DNA of 64,000 bases from Verrucomicrobiia bacterium (GCA_030425385.1 JAUIAH010000001.1:434001-498000); one strand, 5' to 3'. Positions 7,728 through 17,603 are shown, counted from the first letter of the stretch. Translations and numbers: made by a program. The notes: a model not told the origin generated them from the sequence alone.

Positions 7728-10700
7728 ATGGATCGACGCCCGTTCGCTTCCCGCTACAGTGTCCTGGTGAAGTGCTTCTCCTTCTTCCTGCTACTCGTCA
7801 GCACGGCGGTTTCGCAAACATGGCAACCGATTGATGTACCAGGTGATTGGGAATCGCAGATCGGCCCGCACGACGGCTTTGCGTGGTACCGGTGCCTCAT
7901 TCAGGTGCCTGCGGATTGGGAAGGAAGTCGCCTTCTGCTGACCATTCGCGCCACAGACAACGTCGATGAGGCCTATTTCAATGGCGACAAGGTCGGAGCC
8001 AATGGCTCCTTGCCACCGCTCTATCACCAGCCCTCCAGCGATGTGCGCCGTCCCGCCGTCATCGATCCCGATCAGATCCGCTTTGGTGATTGGAACCTCG
8101 TCGCCTTTCGCGTCTACGATCACGGAGGCCAGGGCGGTCTCACCGAAGGTCCCATTCAACTTAGTCGACTCCATGACGCCATCGATCTCGGTGGGACGTG
8201 GGATTTCATCAAGGGTGATCGCCAAGAATACGCTCACTGGCCTCACAAAGATGTTACTAGCAAAGCGACACTGGCGTTCATCGATGACTATCAGAAACGC
8301 CATTCTAACAAACCGGCAGGACATTTAGGTGTGGTCCCAGCCGATAAGGAAAGTAGGGAGCGGGACCTCGCCTTGGTGCGCGAGCGATTCGAGGGTAATG
8401 CCAATGTCCATTCTAACATCGACGGCAAGGGTGATCCTCTTCCCCCAGAGCAAGCGCTCGCCGCCCTGTCGCCAGGCACCGATTTCGTGATCGATTCCGT
8501 GCTGCACGAGCCGGAGATCACGCAGCCACTCTACGTGGAATTTGACGCCCGCGGACGTCTTTGGGTGTGCCAATACATCCAGTATCCCAAGCCCGCCGGT
8601 CTCGAGGTGCTCACCTGGGACAATCATCTGCGCACCGTCTTTGATCGCGTGCCCCCTCCCCCACCCTATGATCATCCCGATACCCGGCGATTCCGTGGCC
8701 GCGACAAGATCACCATTCACGAAGACACCGATGGCGATGGCACCTTCGATCACCACAAGGTCTTTGTAGACGGACTCAACATCGTCACCGCCACCTGTCA
8801 GGGCCACGGTGGCGTGTGGGTCATGAACCCGCCCTATTTGTTGTTCTACCCTGACCAAGATCAGGACGATGCTCCCGATGGTCCGCCCACTGTGCATCTC
8901 GCTGGGTTCGGCTTGGAAGACACGCATTCGGTGGCCAATTCTCTGAAATGGGGCCCGGATGGATGGCTTTATGGTGCCACCGGCAGCACGGTCACCGCGC
9001 GGATCCGTGTGGCGTCCCGCCCAGAGGACCCCCCCCACGCGTTCTTCGGTCAGAATATCTGGCGATACCATCCCAAGACCCACGCCTTTGAACTCTTCGC
9101 CGAAGGCGGCTGGAACACCTTCGGCGTGGATTTCGATGCCAAAGGACGCCTCTTCTCAGGAACCAATGGGAGCATGCAAGCCGTCCATTTCGTCCAGGGC
9201 GGCTACTACCAGAAGAGCTTTGGAAAGCACGGTCCCCACACGAATCCCCATGCCTTCGACTACTTCCACGGCATCCCAATTGAGGGGAAACACCCACGCC
9301 TCGTGCAGCAATGGGTCCCTTACCACGGCGGTGCCTTCCCTGGCCATGAAGGGCATTTCATCGGCGTCAATTGCCTTGCGAATGAAGTCCCTATCATTCA
9401 GACATTTCCTAACGGAAGCACCTATACAAGTAAAGTGATAGAACCAGCGATCACCTCTGCCGATGTCTGGTTCCGCCCCGTACACCTCACCACCGGACCA
9501 GATGGGCATGTCTACGTCTCCGATTTCTACGATGCACGCATCACGCACGTTGATCCGCGTGACAACTGGGATCGAGCACATGGTCGGATCTATCGCCTAC
9601 GCCACCGGAGGGGAAAACGTTACGCGCCGCTGGGCAACCTCCACCAGGCGGACCTTGGAACCCTGCTCGAACTCCTCGATCATCCCAATCAATGGCAGCG
9701 CTGGACCGCCCGCCGCGTGCTTGTCGAACGCCAAGATCCCTTTGCCGTGCCCGAACTTCTCGAGCGCCTCCGTCAACCGGGCCAAGGCGCTTTGGAAGCC
9801 CTCTGGACCCTTCATGGCCTCCACAAACTCGACGAAACCACCGCTCTCGAGGGTCTCCGTCATGATGATGTCCACCTCCGCCTATGGACCATTCGCCTCC
9901 TTGGCGATCGTCGGGAAACGCTCTCTCCCGCCCTCTTCGATGCCGTCCAAGATCTGGCCACCGATTCCGACCCCCAACTCATTTCCCAGCTTGCCGCCAC
10001 CCTCCAACGCCTGCCCCGACACCAGGCCCTCTCCATCCTCGATCGCCTTCTTCAAACCGGGAGATTCACGAGCGATCCCTTCATCCCGTCCCAACTCTGG
10101 TGGGCGCTCGAGAGCCAACTCGGAGCCGATCCTGCTGCCGTGCTCTCACAAATACCCCTTTCAACCTATCAAAGTCCCATTGGAGAAACCAAGCTCGTCA
10201 CGTTACTAGGACGTCGCCTCGGAGCCGATCCCTCTCCGGAGAATCTGCGCGCCGTGGCCACACTCATCACTCGGCTCCCGCGCGCCCTCGCCCTCCACAC
10301 AATCCGTGGGCTCGAAACCAGCCTCCAAGGTATCACCCTCGCCAGCATTCCGGAATCCCTCGGGAAAGCCCTCGCCCAACTCGCCACGCAAGGTGATCCC
10401 GAAATCGACCTCCTCCGCTTCGGCCTCCGCCTCCACGACGCTTTCTCTCTCGACCAGGCACTCAAGATCGTCACCTCCTCCGATCTTTATCCGGTGGAAA
10501 CCAGGGTGGCCCTCATCCAAGCGCTCGCCGATACCCAGACGGATCTCACCGCACCGCTCCTCCGATGGCTTGAGAAGGATCCCCATCCCGCCGTTCACCG
10601 CGCCGTCATCAACGCCCTCCGTCGGGTGGATGATCCGAGAATTCCCTCAAAACTCATCACCCAGGCCGCCTCTCACAAAGACCCTAACGTGCGGGCACTC

Positions 10701-11348
10701 GCACTGAATGTCCTCGCGGGGCGTCCCGACTGGGCAAGCATCTTGTTAGACAACGTTCCACACACGCTATCAAGAGAAGCGGTTTCCATCGATCACCTCC
10801 TCGTCATCCAGCGCCACAACGACGCGGACCTCATAGCACGCATCGAAACGCTGTGGGGCACCCTTCGTCAGCCAGAAGAGGAGAAGAAGAAACGCATCGC
10901 CGAAACCCTCGACACTGTCCGAAACGATCCTGGCGATCCGCAAGCCGGCCAAGCACTCTACACGCAGCTCTGCGCCACCTGCCACAAGCTCTTCGATCAA
11001 GGTGCCGCCATTGGTCCCGAACTCACCGGCTACGAACGCAGCAACCTCGAATTCCTCGTCACCGCCATCATCGACCCCAACCTCGGTGTCCGCGAAGAGT
11101 ATGAACTTACCACCATCACTCTCCGGCCCAAGAACGAAGGCAGCCCACCCACCATCCTCTCCGGCTTCGTCAAAGCCCTCACAGAGACGCAACTCACTCT
11201 CCAGGACCTCACCGGCCAAAGCACCACCATCGCCACTCAAGACATCCTCACAAAGCAGAACTCCCCCGTTTCCATCATGCCTGAAGGCTTGTTAGAAACC
11301 CTCACAAAAGCCCAAATTCGACATCTTTTCGCATATTTGCAGAAGTAG
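7728..11348 (+). CDS. PVC-type haem-binding CxxCH protein with propeller and HEAT repeats
   Basis: 1206-residue secreted protein with a signal peptide (CFSFFLLLVSTAVSQ). Residues ~30-145 resemble a sugar-binding jelly-roll as in GH2 or sialate esterases (DWEGSRLLLTIRATDNVDEAYFNG). Residues ~265-650 form the glucose/sorbosone dehydrogenase-like beta-propeller seen in PVC 'membrane-bound dehydrogenase' proteins (LWVCQYIQYPKP, HEDTDGDGTFD, GPDGWLYGATGS). Residues ~650-1010 are HEAT-like helices. The C-terminus carries one haem site, CATCHKLFDQGAAIGPELTG, near residue 1083. This layout is characteristic of Verrucomicrobiota and Planctomycetes and probably acts in periplasmic carbohydrate oxidation. 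Substrate unknown. Confidence 0.88.
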   Translation: MDRRPFASRYSVLVKCFSFFLLLVSTAVSQTWQPIDVPGDWESQIGPHDGFAWYRCLIQVPADWEGSRLLLTIRATDNVDEAYFNGDKVGANGSLPPLYHQPSSDVRRPAVIDPDQIRFGDWNLVAFRVYDHGGQGGLTEGPIQLSRLHDAIDLGGTWDFIKGDRQEYAHWPHKDVTSKATLAFIDDYQKRHSNKPAGHLGVVPADKESRERDLALVRERFEGNANVHSNIDGKGDPLPPEQALAALSPGTDFVIDSVLHEPEITQPLYVEFDARGRLWVCQYIQYPKPAGLEVLTWDNHLRTVFDRVPPPPPYDHPDTRRFRGRDKITIHEDTDGDGTFDHHKVFVDGLNIVTATCQGHGGVWVMNPPYLLFYPDQDQDDAPDGPPTVHLAGFGLEDTHSVANSLKWGPDGWLYGATGSTVTARIRVASRPEDPPHAFFGQNIWRYHPKTHAFELFAEGGWNTFGVDFDAKGRLFSGTNGSMQAVHFVQGGYYQKSFGKHGPHTNPHAFDYFHGIPIEGKHPRLVQQWVPYHGGAFPGHEGHFIGVNCLANEVPIIQTFPNGSTYTSKVIEPAITSADVWFRPVHLTTGPDGHVYVSDFYDARITHVDPRDNWDRAHGRIYRLRHRRGKRYAPLGNLHQADLGTLLELLDHPNQWQRWTARRVLVERQDPFAVPELLERLRQPGQGALEALWTLHGLHKLDETTALEGLRHDDVHLRLWTIRLLGDRRETLSPALFDAVQDLATDSDPQLISQLAATLQRLPRHQALSILDRLLQTGRFTSDPFIPSQLWWALESQLGADPAAVLSQIPLSTYQSPIGETKLVTLLGRRLGADPSPENLRAVATLITRLPRALALHTIRGLETSLQGITLASIPESLGKALAQLATQGDPEIDLLRFGLRLHDAFSLDQALKIVTSSDLYPVETRVALIQALADTQTDLTAPLLRWLEKDPHPAVHRAVINALRRVDDPRIPSKLITQAASHKDPNVRALALNVLAGRPDWASILLDNVPHTLSREAVSIDHLLVIQRHNDADLIARIETLWGTLRQPEEEKKKRIAETLDTVRNDPGDPQAGQALYTQLCATCHKLFDQGAAIGPELTGYERSNLEFLVTAIIDPNLGVREEYELTTITLRPKNEGSPPTILSGFVKALTETQLTLQDLTGQSTTIATQDILTKQNSPVSIMPEGLLETLTKAQIRHLFAYLQK

Positions 11349-11405
11349 TTAGAGCACTATCATTTGAAAGGATGCAAGGATTGCATGCGGTCTATGAGAT
11401 TGACA

Positions 11406-13937
11406 TTAATCGGTCACTTCAGTGAAGCGAATGAAGAGGCGGACGGGAGCGGGTGTGGGCATGGGGATGGTGACGGTGCGATTGATGACGTTAGGAGAGA
11501 CGATGATTCCAGTGGGGCTGAAGTTGTCAGGAGTGGGTCCCGTTTCGACCTCCCAGCTGAGGCCGCTCTTGCCCCCAATGTTCACGACAAGATCGCCATT
11601 GTTGTTGAATCGATTGATGCTGGAAGAGAAGACGGTGTCTTGATCAAGCAGGCCTTGAACGGCTCCTGGGGTGGTGCGCCAACGGATCTCATTGCCGGGG
11701 AGGACCACGCGTTGAGGGCCAGGCGCATTGTTCGCATCGCGCGGGTCTCCGAGACGCTCCTGCAGCGTGCTGCCAAGTTGGGCGTCATTCATGAGCGGCC
11801 GCGTGCGGATGCGATTGCCCCATTTGGCGAGTGGCGCGTAACGAAAGACCACATTGCGCTGGGCGACCGGGACCAGGTCTTCATTGACGTCGGGGGCATC
11901 TGTCCAATTGCCCACGGTGGGAAGCAAGGTGGGATTGGCCCCTGAGAAATTGAGATCACGGTCCATGGGGCGAATGTTGAGAGAATCATTGATGGTGTTT
12001 TCGTGGAAGAGGCAGTGCTCGATGCGGAGGGTTGCGAAGGCTTCGGCTCCTATGGCGCCCTGGTCCGAATTGTTTCCGATGAACGTGCAGTGCTCGATGA
12101 CTGGCTGACCACCGCGGAAGTAGAGGGCTCCGCCATAGAGGCGTGCACGATTGCCAATAAACGTACAACGCCGAAAGGTGCTCGTGGCAGTCGCGGCGTA
12201 GACGGCCCCGCCACTGGCAAAGACACCGTCGCCAGCAAAGTTTGAAGACGGGGCGTTATTGTTGATAAAGAGCGCATTCCATACCGTGGTGTTTCCATTC
12301 GCATGAATGGCCCCGCCGCCAAAAGAGAGGGTGTTGGAGGCGCGGACCTGCAGACAATTCTCCATTTCTGTCTCGTTGAGAAACAGCCGACCGGAACTCG
12401 GCACATTGATGGCACCGGTGGAGGCCGTTTGATTGTCTTTGAAGAGACAACGGTGAAAGGCGGCGTCGCCGATCACGTCTACCACGCTCTTGGCGTTGGT
12501 CGCCTGTCCACGGATGATATCCGAGAACTCACATTGATCGAATGACGCGGTGGCGGACGCGCCGACGGAGATCAAGGTGATGTCATTCGCCGTGGTGATT
12601 GGATTGCGGAAACCCGAGGCATCAATGTTATAGTTCCGCTCCCCTGCGAAAGTGAGCGTGCTGGTGAGATTGATCGAATTGGCGGTGAGGGGTATGGAGA
12701 AAGTGATGTGGTTGGTGGGGTCGGTGGCGGCCGCCACGGCGGCGGCGAAACTCCCGGCACCGGTGGCGTTGGTATTGGTGACGAGGATGCTGCCTTCGGG
12801 ATTGGTCTCCACCGCGCCGATGTCCATGACGTTGCCCGTATTGTTGGATGGCGTGGTGGCGTTGCGAGCGAACCCGCGGCCATCGGTCTGCACCTGAGGC
12901 ACAGCGCGACTAGCATTGCCGCCATTGATGGCAGGCGAGCCGCGCAATGGGAAACAGGAGAGCAATGGTCCGCCGTAGCGCCCTAGGCGAGACATGTTGG
13001 TGATGGGACTGATGATGTCTTCCGCATGATCGAGCACGGGTGAAGCGGCATCGCTGAGGTTGTAGCCGAGGGAATCGCCTCCAAGCGTGGCGGTTGATTG
13101 GAGGGACAAGAGCTGGTCGCTACTCGCATTCACCCCTTCGATGGCATTGCGGGCAAAGAGATTGCCCTCAAGCTGCATGCTCGGGGGCCCGGATAAGGGA
13201 AGGGCGGTATTGTCGACAAAGGTGTTATAGGCAAAGAGCGATTCAGCCACCAGGGTGCTGACCCCCACAACGGGTGAAAGGCCACCATTCTCCGCAAAGG
13301 TGCAATTGCGCACGAGCAAGGGGCTGGAGGTGACGCGTGAGGCATTGATTGCCCGCTCATGGAAGGCAAAGAGACACGCATAGATGTCTGCTAAGGACGC
13401 TTCGCTCACACTGAGCCCGAGGCCGTTCCTCTGGAAATCGCACTCGAATGCAGTGAGAGCGACGTTGGAAAGGGCGGTTACTCCGGTGGCCGTCTCATGG
13501 CATGCGACATTCACCAGACTCATGCTGCCTCCGAAGACCACAATGCCCGTGTGCAGGCGATCTCGTCCCTCAAATTTGAGATGGCGCAGCGTGACGGTGC
13601 GGGAGCGGGAATCGATCAAACTGATGGCCGCAGTCAAATCTGGGTTGGCGGTGATGGTTGCTTGGAAATGGTTGTCTGTCGGATCGCCATCAATGGTGAT
13701 CCGCCCACCCGTACCGCGGATCTCAAGCCTGGAATCGAGCTCGATCGGACCCAAGAACGAGGGGACTTCGATCGTTCCCTCAAGATTCCCAAGGTCGCGG
13801 ATGGCTTCTCTAAGTGAGATGGCGGCTCCAGAAGGCGTGTCGAACTCGTCGTTGGGCGTGTTCACCGTGATGGTCATGGCCGGTGCCTGGATGAGCAAGA
13901 TGGGGACGGCAAGGGTGCAAAGGAGAAGGGGCTTCAT
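11406..13937 (-). CDS. Secreted right-handed parallel beta-helix protein
   Basis: About 843 residues with a signal peptide (MKPLLLCTLAVPILLIQAPA) beginning at the ATG at 13937; an ATG at 13955 would add six residues. The start of the mature protein, ITVNTPNDEFDTPS followed by AISLREAIRDL, is the CSLREA-type motif that opens polymorphic outer-membrane/beta-helix proteins. Long runs of short Asn/Gly-rich beta strands follow (NCTFAENGG, RCTFIGNRARLYGGALYF, HCTFIGNNSDQGAIGAEAF). There is no catalytic signature and no obvious anchor at the C-terminus. Likely an extracellular adhesin or glycan-interacting surface protein. Divergent from the ECF sigma factor gene. Confidence 0.8.
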   Translation of the reverse strand: MKPLLLCTLAVPILLIQAPAMTITVNTPNDEFDTPSGAAISLREAIRDLGNLEGTIEVPSFLGPIELDSRLEIRGTGGRITIDGDPTDNHFQATITANPDLTAAISLIDSRSRTVTLRHLKFEGRDRLHTGIVVFGGSMSLVNVACHETATGVTALSNVALTAFECDFQRNGLGLSVSEASLADIYACLFAFHERAINASRVTSSPLLVRNCTFAENGGLSPVVGVSTLVAESLFAYNTFVDNTALPLSGPPSMQLEGNLFARNAIEGVNASSDQLLSLQSTATLGGDSLGYNLSDAASPVLDHAEDIISPITNMSRLGRYGGPLLSCFPLRGSPAINGGNASRAVPQVQTDGRGFARNATTPSNNTGNVMDIGAVETNPEGSILVTNTNATGAGSFAAAVAAATDPTNHITFSIPLTANSINLTSTLTFAGERNYNIDASGFRNPITTANDITLISVGASATASFDQCEFSDIIRGQATNAKSVVDVIGDAAFHRCLFKDNQTASTGAINVPSSGRLFLNETEMENCLQVRASNTLSFGGGAIHANGNTTVWNALFINNNAPSSNFAGDGVFASGGAVYAATATSTFRRCTFIGNRARLYGGALYFRGGQPVIEHCTFIGNNSDQGAIGAEAFATLRIEHCLFHENTINDSLNIRPMDRDLNFSGANPTLLPTVGNWTDAPDVNEDLVPVAQRNVVFRYAPLAKWGNRIRTRPLMNDAQLGSTLQERLGDPRDANNAPGPQRVVLPGNEIRWRTTPGAVQGLLDQDTVFSSSINRFNNNGDLVVNIGGKSGLSWEVETGPTPDNFSPTGIIVSPNVINRTVTIPMPTPAPVRLFIRFTEVTD

Positions 13938-14043
13938 ACCCGGTTCTCTGGACATTGCTGGTCCGATGTTTCGTGAAAAGTGATGGCATTTCCGGATTTT
14001 TTAAGAGCGCCAAGCCGGATGGGGAGGAAACTGATCGCAAGCC

Positions 14044-14766
14044 ATGACTGACGACCGCTCTCTGAACCATTTCCCGCAAACGCGGTGGAGTCTGGTCGAA
14101 CGGAGTGGCGATGGGGATGCTCTCAACGATCTCTGTGCGCTGTACTGGCGTCCTGTTTACGGATATCTCCGGCGCCGAGGATTCGGCCCTGCTGATGCGG
14201 AGGATCTGACCCAATCATTCTTTGCCTCCGTCGTGGCGGATGACACCCTGACCCGCGTGTGCCCTGAGAAGGGTCGGTTCCGCTCGTTCCTTCTCGGAGC
14301 TCTGAAACGCCACGTGAGTCACCATCAACGGCATGTGGGTCGGCTGAAACGGGGTGGTCAGTTTGAACATCTTCCCTTGGCGACCAACGACATGGATTTC
14401 AATGATGCTGAAGCGCGGTATGCGGCGGAACCGGTCGATGTCCTCACCGCCGAGAATATCTTCGAGCGCCGATGGGTGGTAGAATTGCTAGAGCGTGCGG
14501 GGAGACGGCTGCGGCGAGACTATGAAGCGACGGGCAAGGGACGCGAACATGATCTCTTGCAAGCGGCACTCGGCACGCAGCAACCAATGCTGGATCTCTC
14601 TATCATTGGTAAAGAGCTCGGGCTCAAGGAGGCGTCCGTCCGCGTGTTGATTCATCGATTGAGGCGGAACTTTCGCGCGGCTTTTCGTGATGAGATTGCG
14701 CTCACTGTCAGTGATGAGGATGATGTGGAAGAGGAATTTCAACGCTTGTTGAGCATCTTCTCCTAG
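14044..14766 (+). CDS. ECF-type RNA polymerase sigma factor
   Basis: 240 residues. N-terminal region 2 reads FPQTRWSLVERSGDGDALND, LYWRPVYGYLRRRGFGPADAEDLTQSFF, with the DAEDLTQ motif of sigma-70 region 2; the C-terminal region 4 HTH is around LDLSIIGKELGLKEASVRVLIHRLRRNFRAA. The TRWSLV opening and the immediate coupling to a Ser/Thr kinase are typical of the kinase-associated ECF group in Planctomycetes and Verrucomicrobia. The kinase begins 6 bp after this gene, so they form an operon; the kinase or its WD40 domain plausibly controls sigma activity in place of an anti-sigma factor. Confidence 0.92.
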   Translation: MTDDRSLNHFPQTRWSLVERSGDGDALNDLCALYWRPVYGYLRRRGFGPADAEDLTQSFFASVVADDTLTRVCPEKGRFRSFLLGALKRHVSHHQRHVGRLKRGGQFEHLPLATNDMDFNDAEARYAAEPVDVLTAENIFERRWVVELLERAGRRLRRDYEATGKGREHDLLQAALGTQQPMLDLSIIGKELGLKEASVRVLIHRLRRNFRAAFRDEIALTVSDEDDVEEEFQRLLSIFS

Positions 14767-14772
14767 TTAGCC

Positions 14773-16824
14773 ATGCCTAGTCCTGGAGAAACCTGCTCTC
14801 ATTGTGGCGAAACGCTCGTCGCCCTGGTGCCTAACAAGGTCTGCCCAAGTTGCACCTTGGGTTGGCTAGCTGAGGGTGAGACGGATCGCCCACGGGTGCC
14901 TGGGCTCACAGTGCACGAAGAGGTGGGCGAGGGAGGCTTTGGCATCGTGTATCGAGCCACGGAAACCGATGGTGATCGACGTGAAGTGGCGCTGAAATGT
15001 CTCAAGCCTGGTCTGGATACGCGGGCCATCTTGCAGCGCTTTGCCGTTGAGCAGCATGCGCTTGCAAAGCTTCGTCACCCTCACATTGCCCAATTCTATG
15101 CGGCAGGGCGGACGGCCTCCGGTTACCCCTGGTTCACCATGGAGTATCTCGCTGGACCTCCGATTCATTTGGCGCTGCGTGGGCGCGATTGGCACCATAA
15201 GGGCACCTGTTTCTTGAAAGTGTGTGAGGCTATCACGTTTGCCCATGAGGCGGGCGTGCTGCATCGTGATCTCAAGCCGACCAATATTCTCACGACTCCT
15301 GGGGGGGAACCCAAGGTGATCGACTTTGGCATTGCTCGGGCGTTGGCGGCCGAGCCTGGAATGACCTGTTACACCGCCGATGAGATCACGGTAGGAACTC
15401 CCCATTATCAGGCTCCTGAGGACAAAGCGCTCATGGATGAACGGTCGGACGTCTTTGGCCTGGCTCGTACGTTTGTTGAGGTGCTAACAGAATCCCCACT
15501 TGAGGAGAGGGAGGCGCCCTTGAGAGATACCAAGGGAGTTCCCAATGATTTGGTTAGGATTCTAACAAAGGCGACCGCTGCCGATCCCAGCGCACGCTAC
15601 CCCACCGTGGCGGCATTCTCGGAAGATCTCCAGAGTGTCATGGCGGGCAAGCGGATCAAGGTTAGGAGGCGCACGCCTTGGAAACGTGCTGTCGTGATGG
15701 TCGTGATCGTGGCAGCCTTGGTGGTCTCCATGGTTTGGTCGGGGCGTTCCCCAGATCACCGATTGGAGGCTCGTGAGCCGGGTCTCGACCACGTTGTGAA
15801 GCTCTTCTCGTCCGGGGCTCCTTACGAAGTTCGAGTCAATGCCGAGGCGACGCGTGCCTTGGCCTTGTTTCGAGAGAATGGCCGGGCGATTCTGTTTGAG
15901 CCGCGTACGGGTCGCGAGATTTCTTGGGTGGCCGGGCTCCCAGAGGGGCTCGGTGATGGCTGCTTTAGTGAAGATGGCCAACGCTTTCTGGTTACCCTCT
16001 CTGACGGACATTTCCAATGGTACTCTGCCGCGGACGGCAGCGCCCTGAGCGCAAAGATTGATGGGACGCCGCGTCGCCCCGTTTGGCTGAATTCGATCCG
16101 TCATGGCACGATTGCGGGTGAGACAAAGCCTACTGTCCTTATCAGCAATACCGATCATCATCTGATGGCCTATACGGAGGAAGGGGCGCTTCGCTGGGAA
16201 GTGCCGCTGTTGCGAGAACCCTATGCGAAAGCGGTCGATCCCACGCACAGAATTGTCGTGGTTGGGGCAGGGGATGGTCGCCTGCAATGGATCGATCTCC
16301 AGACTCAAGATCAGAAAGTGCTAGAAGGCCATACCAGCCCTGCCTTTCGCGCCGTGTGGAGTTCTGATAGTCAATACTTCGCTACGGCGAGTGATGATGG
16401 CACTTGTCGGCTGTGGGGTGCTGAAGGCGAGTTACAATGGATCGGCCGACATGGGGCCGTGTGCCGACAGGTTGCTTTCGGAACGGCCAACAAGCGCGTG
16501 GCCTCTGTGAGTTGGGACGGAACCGCGCGCGTGTGGGACACGACCACTGGCGAGCTGATCACTACCTTTTCACACGACGAGCCGTGCACCACGCTAGCAT
16601 TCGCACCGGATGGACAACATCTCCTCACGGGAAGCACTGATGGATTCCTGCGCGTGTGGGATTTGCATTCGGAGGAGATGGTAGCCGCCTTTCGTTGCGG
16701 GGCCAAAGTTCAACACGTGACGATCGTCACGACCCAAGTCCAGAACCCGATCGTCATCGCCCTTACCTGGGAGCCGGCCGTTGAAGTGATTCCCTGGACG
16801 CGCGTTTATTTCCCATCGAAGTAA
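14773..16824 (+). CDS. Membrane Ser/Thr protein kinase with WD40 sensor domain
   Basis: 683 residues. A zinc ribbon opens the protein (CSHCGETL and CPSCTLGWL). The kinase domain spans ~45-295: glycine loop GEGGFGIVYRA, VALKCLKPG lysine, catalytic loop HRDLKPTNIL near 163, DFGIARAL near 183, and GTPHYQAPE. A single transmembrane segment (AVVMVVIVAALVVSMVW) lies near 306-324, so the ~350-residue C-terminal part is extracytoplasmic. It contains WD40-like blades (SDDGTCRLWG, SWDGTARVWDTTTGEL, STDGFLRVWDL). Probably phosphorylates the co-encoded sigma factor in response to an envelope signal. Compared with most bacterial Hanks kinases, the N-terminal zinc ribbon is the extra element. Confidence 0.92.
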   Translation: MPSPGETCSHCGETLVALVPNKVCPSCTLGWLAEGETDRPRVPGLTVHEEVGEGGFGIVYRATETDGDRREVALKCLKPGLDTRAILQRFAVEQHALAKLRHPHIAQFYAAGRTASGYPWFTMEYLAGPPIHLALRGRDWHHKGTCFLKVCEAITFAHEAGVLHRDLKPTNILTTPGGEPKVIDFGIARALAAEPGMTCYTADEITVGTPHYQAPEDKALMDERSDVFGLARTFVEVLTESPLEEREAPLRDTKGVPNDLVRILTKATAADPSARYPTVAAFSEDLQSVMAGKRIKVRRRTPWKRAVVMVVIVAALVVSMVWSGRSPDHRLEAREPGLDHVVKLFSSGAPYEVRVNAEATRALALFRENGRAILFEPRTGREISWVAGLPEGLGDGCFSEDGQRFLVTLSDGHFQWYSAADGSALSAKIDGTPRRPVWLNSIRHGTIAGETKPTVLISNTDHHLMAYTEEGALRWEVPLLREPYAKAVDPTHRIVVVGAGDGRLQWIDLQTQDQKVLEGHTSPAFRAVWSSDSQYFATASDDGTCRLWGAEGELQWIGRHGAVCRQVAFGTANKRVASVSWDGTARVWDTTTGELITTFSHDEPCTTLAFAPDGQHLLTGSTDGFLRVWDLHSEEMVAAFRCGAKVQHVTIVTTQVQNPIVIALTWEPAVEVIPWTRVYFPSK

Positions 16825-16877
16825 GCCTCCTGACAAGCGGCCTCTTTCTTTCTAGGAATGTGGCCTTAGGTTGCGGA

Positions 16878-17378
16878 ATGCAGCGGGGTGCGCCTATTCC
16901 TGATTCCTATTGGCTTCACGAGAAACTGCTGGCTGGCGAATACCCAGCGGCCAAGGACCTCTCGGCGGCCAGAGAGAAAGTCGCTCGCATGATCGAGGCT
17001 GGAATCACCTCGTTTGTTGACCTCACGGAGGCGGGGGAACGCGGTCTTCGACCTTACGCGTCTCTCCTGCCATCCACGGCCACTCACCACCGGTTTCCAA
17101 TTCCGGACCTTGGGGTTCCGTCAGTGCCGGCCATGCGCCAGATCCTCACGGCGATGGACCGCATGATGGGCTCTGGCGAGGTGGTCTATGTCCACTGTTG
17201 GGGTGGCATTGGGCGCACGGGAACCGTTGTCGGCTGCTATCTTGTCGACCATGGCATGTCGGGTGACGACGCGATCGCCCATATCGCGCAATTGCGCGAT
17301 GGCACACCAGATGGCTATCGACATTCTCCGGAGACGCGGCAGCAATGCGCGTTTGTCCGATCGTGGACACCGGCGTGA
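16878..17378 (+). CDS. Protein tyrosine/dual-specificity phosphatase
   Basis: About 166 residues. The cysteine-phosphatase P-loop is VHCWGGIGRTGT (CX5R) with the nucleophile near residue 106; a general-acid region lies in HHRFPIPDLGVPSVP and the N-terminus has DSYWLHEKLLAGEYP, as in CDKN3/KAP-like bacterial phosphatases. The frame opens with GTG at 16860, but I prefer the ATG at 16878. It begins ~50 bp after the kinase gene on the same strand, so kinase and phosphatase may form an opposing pair. The substrate is inferred, not shown. Confidence 0.85.
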   Translation: MQRGAPIPDSYWLHEKLLAGEYPAAKDLSAAREKVARMIEAGITSFVDLTEAGERGLRPYASLLPSTATHHRFPIPDLGVPSVPAMRQILTAMDRMMGSGEVVYVHCWGGIGRTGTVVGCYLVDHGMSGDDAIAHIAQLRDGTPDGYRHSPETRQQCAFVRSWTPA

Positions 17379-17387
17379 CTCACCGGC

Positions 17388-17603
17388 CTAGTCTTTGCGA
17401 GCCGATTCGCCACAATGACAGCCATCGTGACCACAGGGTTCCCCGTGGGGATGCCCTTCGGCACAGGCCTCGCTACAGTAGGCCACGTCGCCAACGACAA
17501 AAGCACTTTCGGCGTCTGTGACCGTGCATTCGCAGTCGGGACACGCACAGCGTGAATTGGTGGCTGTGCTTGGTTCGGATTGGGTGGGTGAGGTAATAGA
17601 CAT
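17388..17603 (-). CDS. SmtA-type bacterial metallothionein
   Basis: 71 residues. The metal-binding core follows the cyanobacterial SmtA pattern: CACPDCEC near the start, YCSEACAEGHP in the middle, and CGHDGCHC at the end, giving nine cysteines plus histidines for a Zn/Cd cluster. The cytosolic role is metal buffering and detoxification. The frame extends to 17702, but only the ATG at 17603 gives a normal N-terminus. No SmtB/ArsR regulator is adjacent and I could not recognise a Zur or SmtB operator upstream. It converges with the phosphatase gene 9 bp away. Confidence 0.9.
   Translation of the reverse strand: MSITSPTQSEPSTATNSRCACPDCECTVTDAESAFVVGDVAYCSEACAEGHPHGEPCGHDGCHCGESARKD

Noticed and set aside
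10770-11240. Long open frame on the minus strand antisense to the haem protein
   Set aside because: It is a mirror of the GC-rich codons of the main gene, without family motifs or ribosome binding site.
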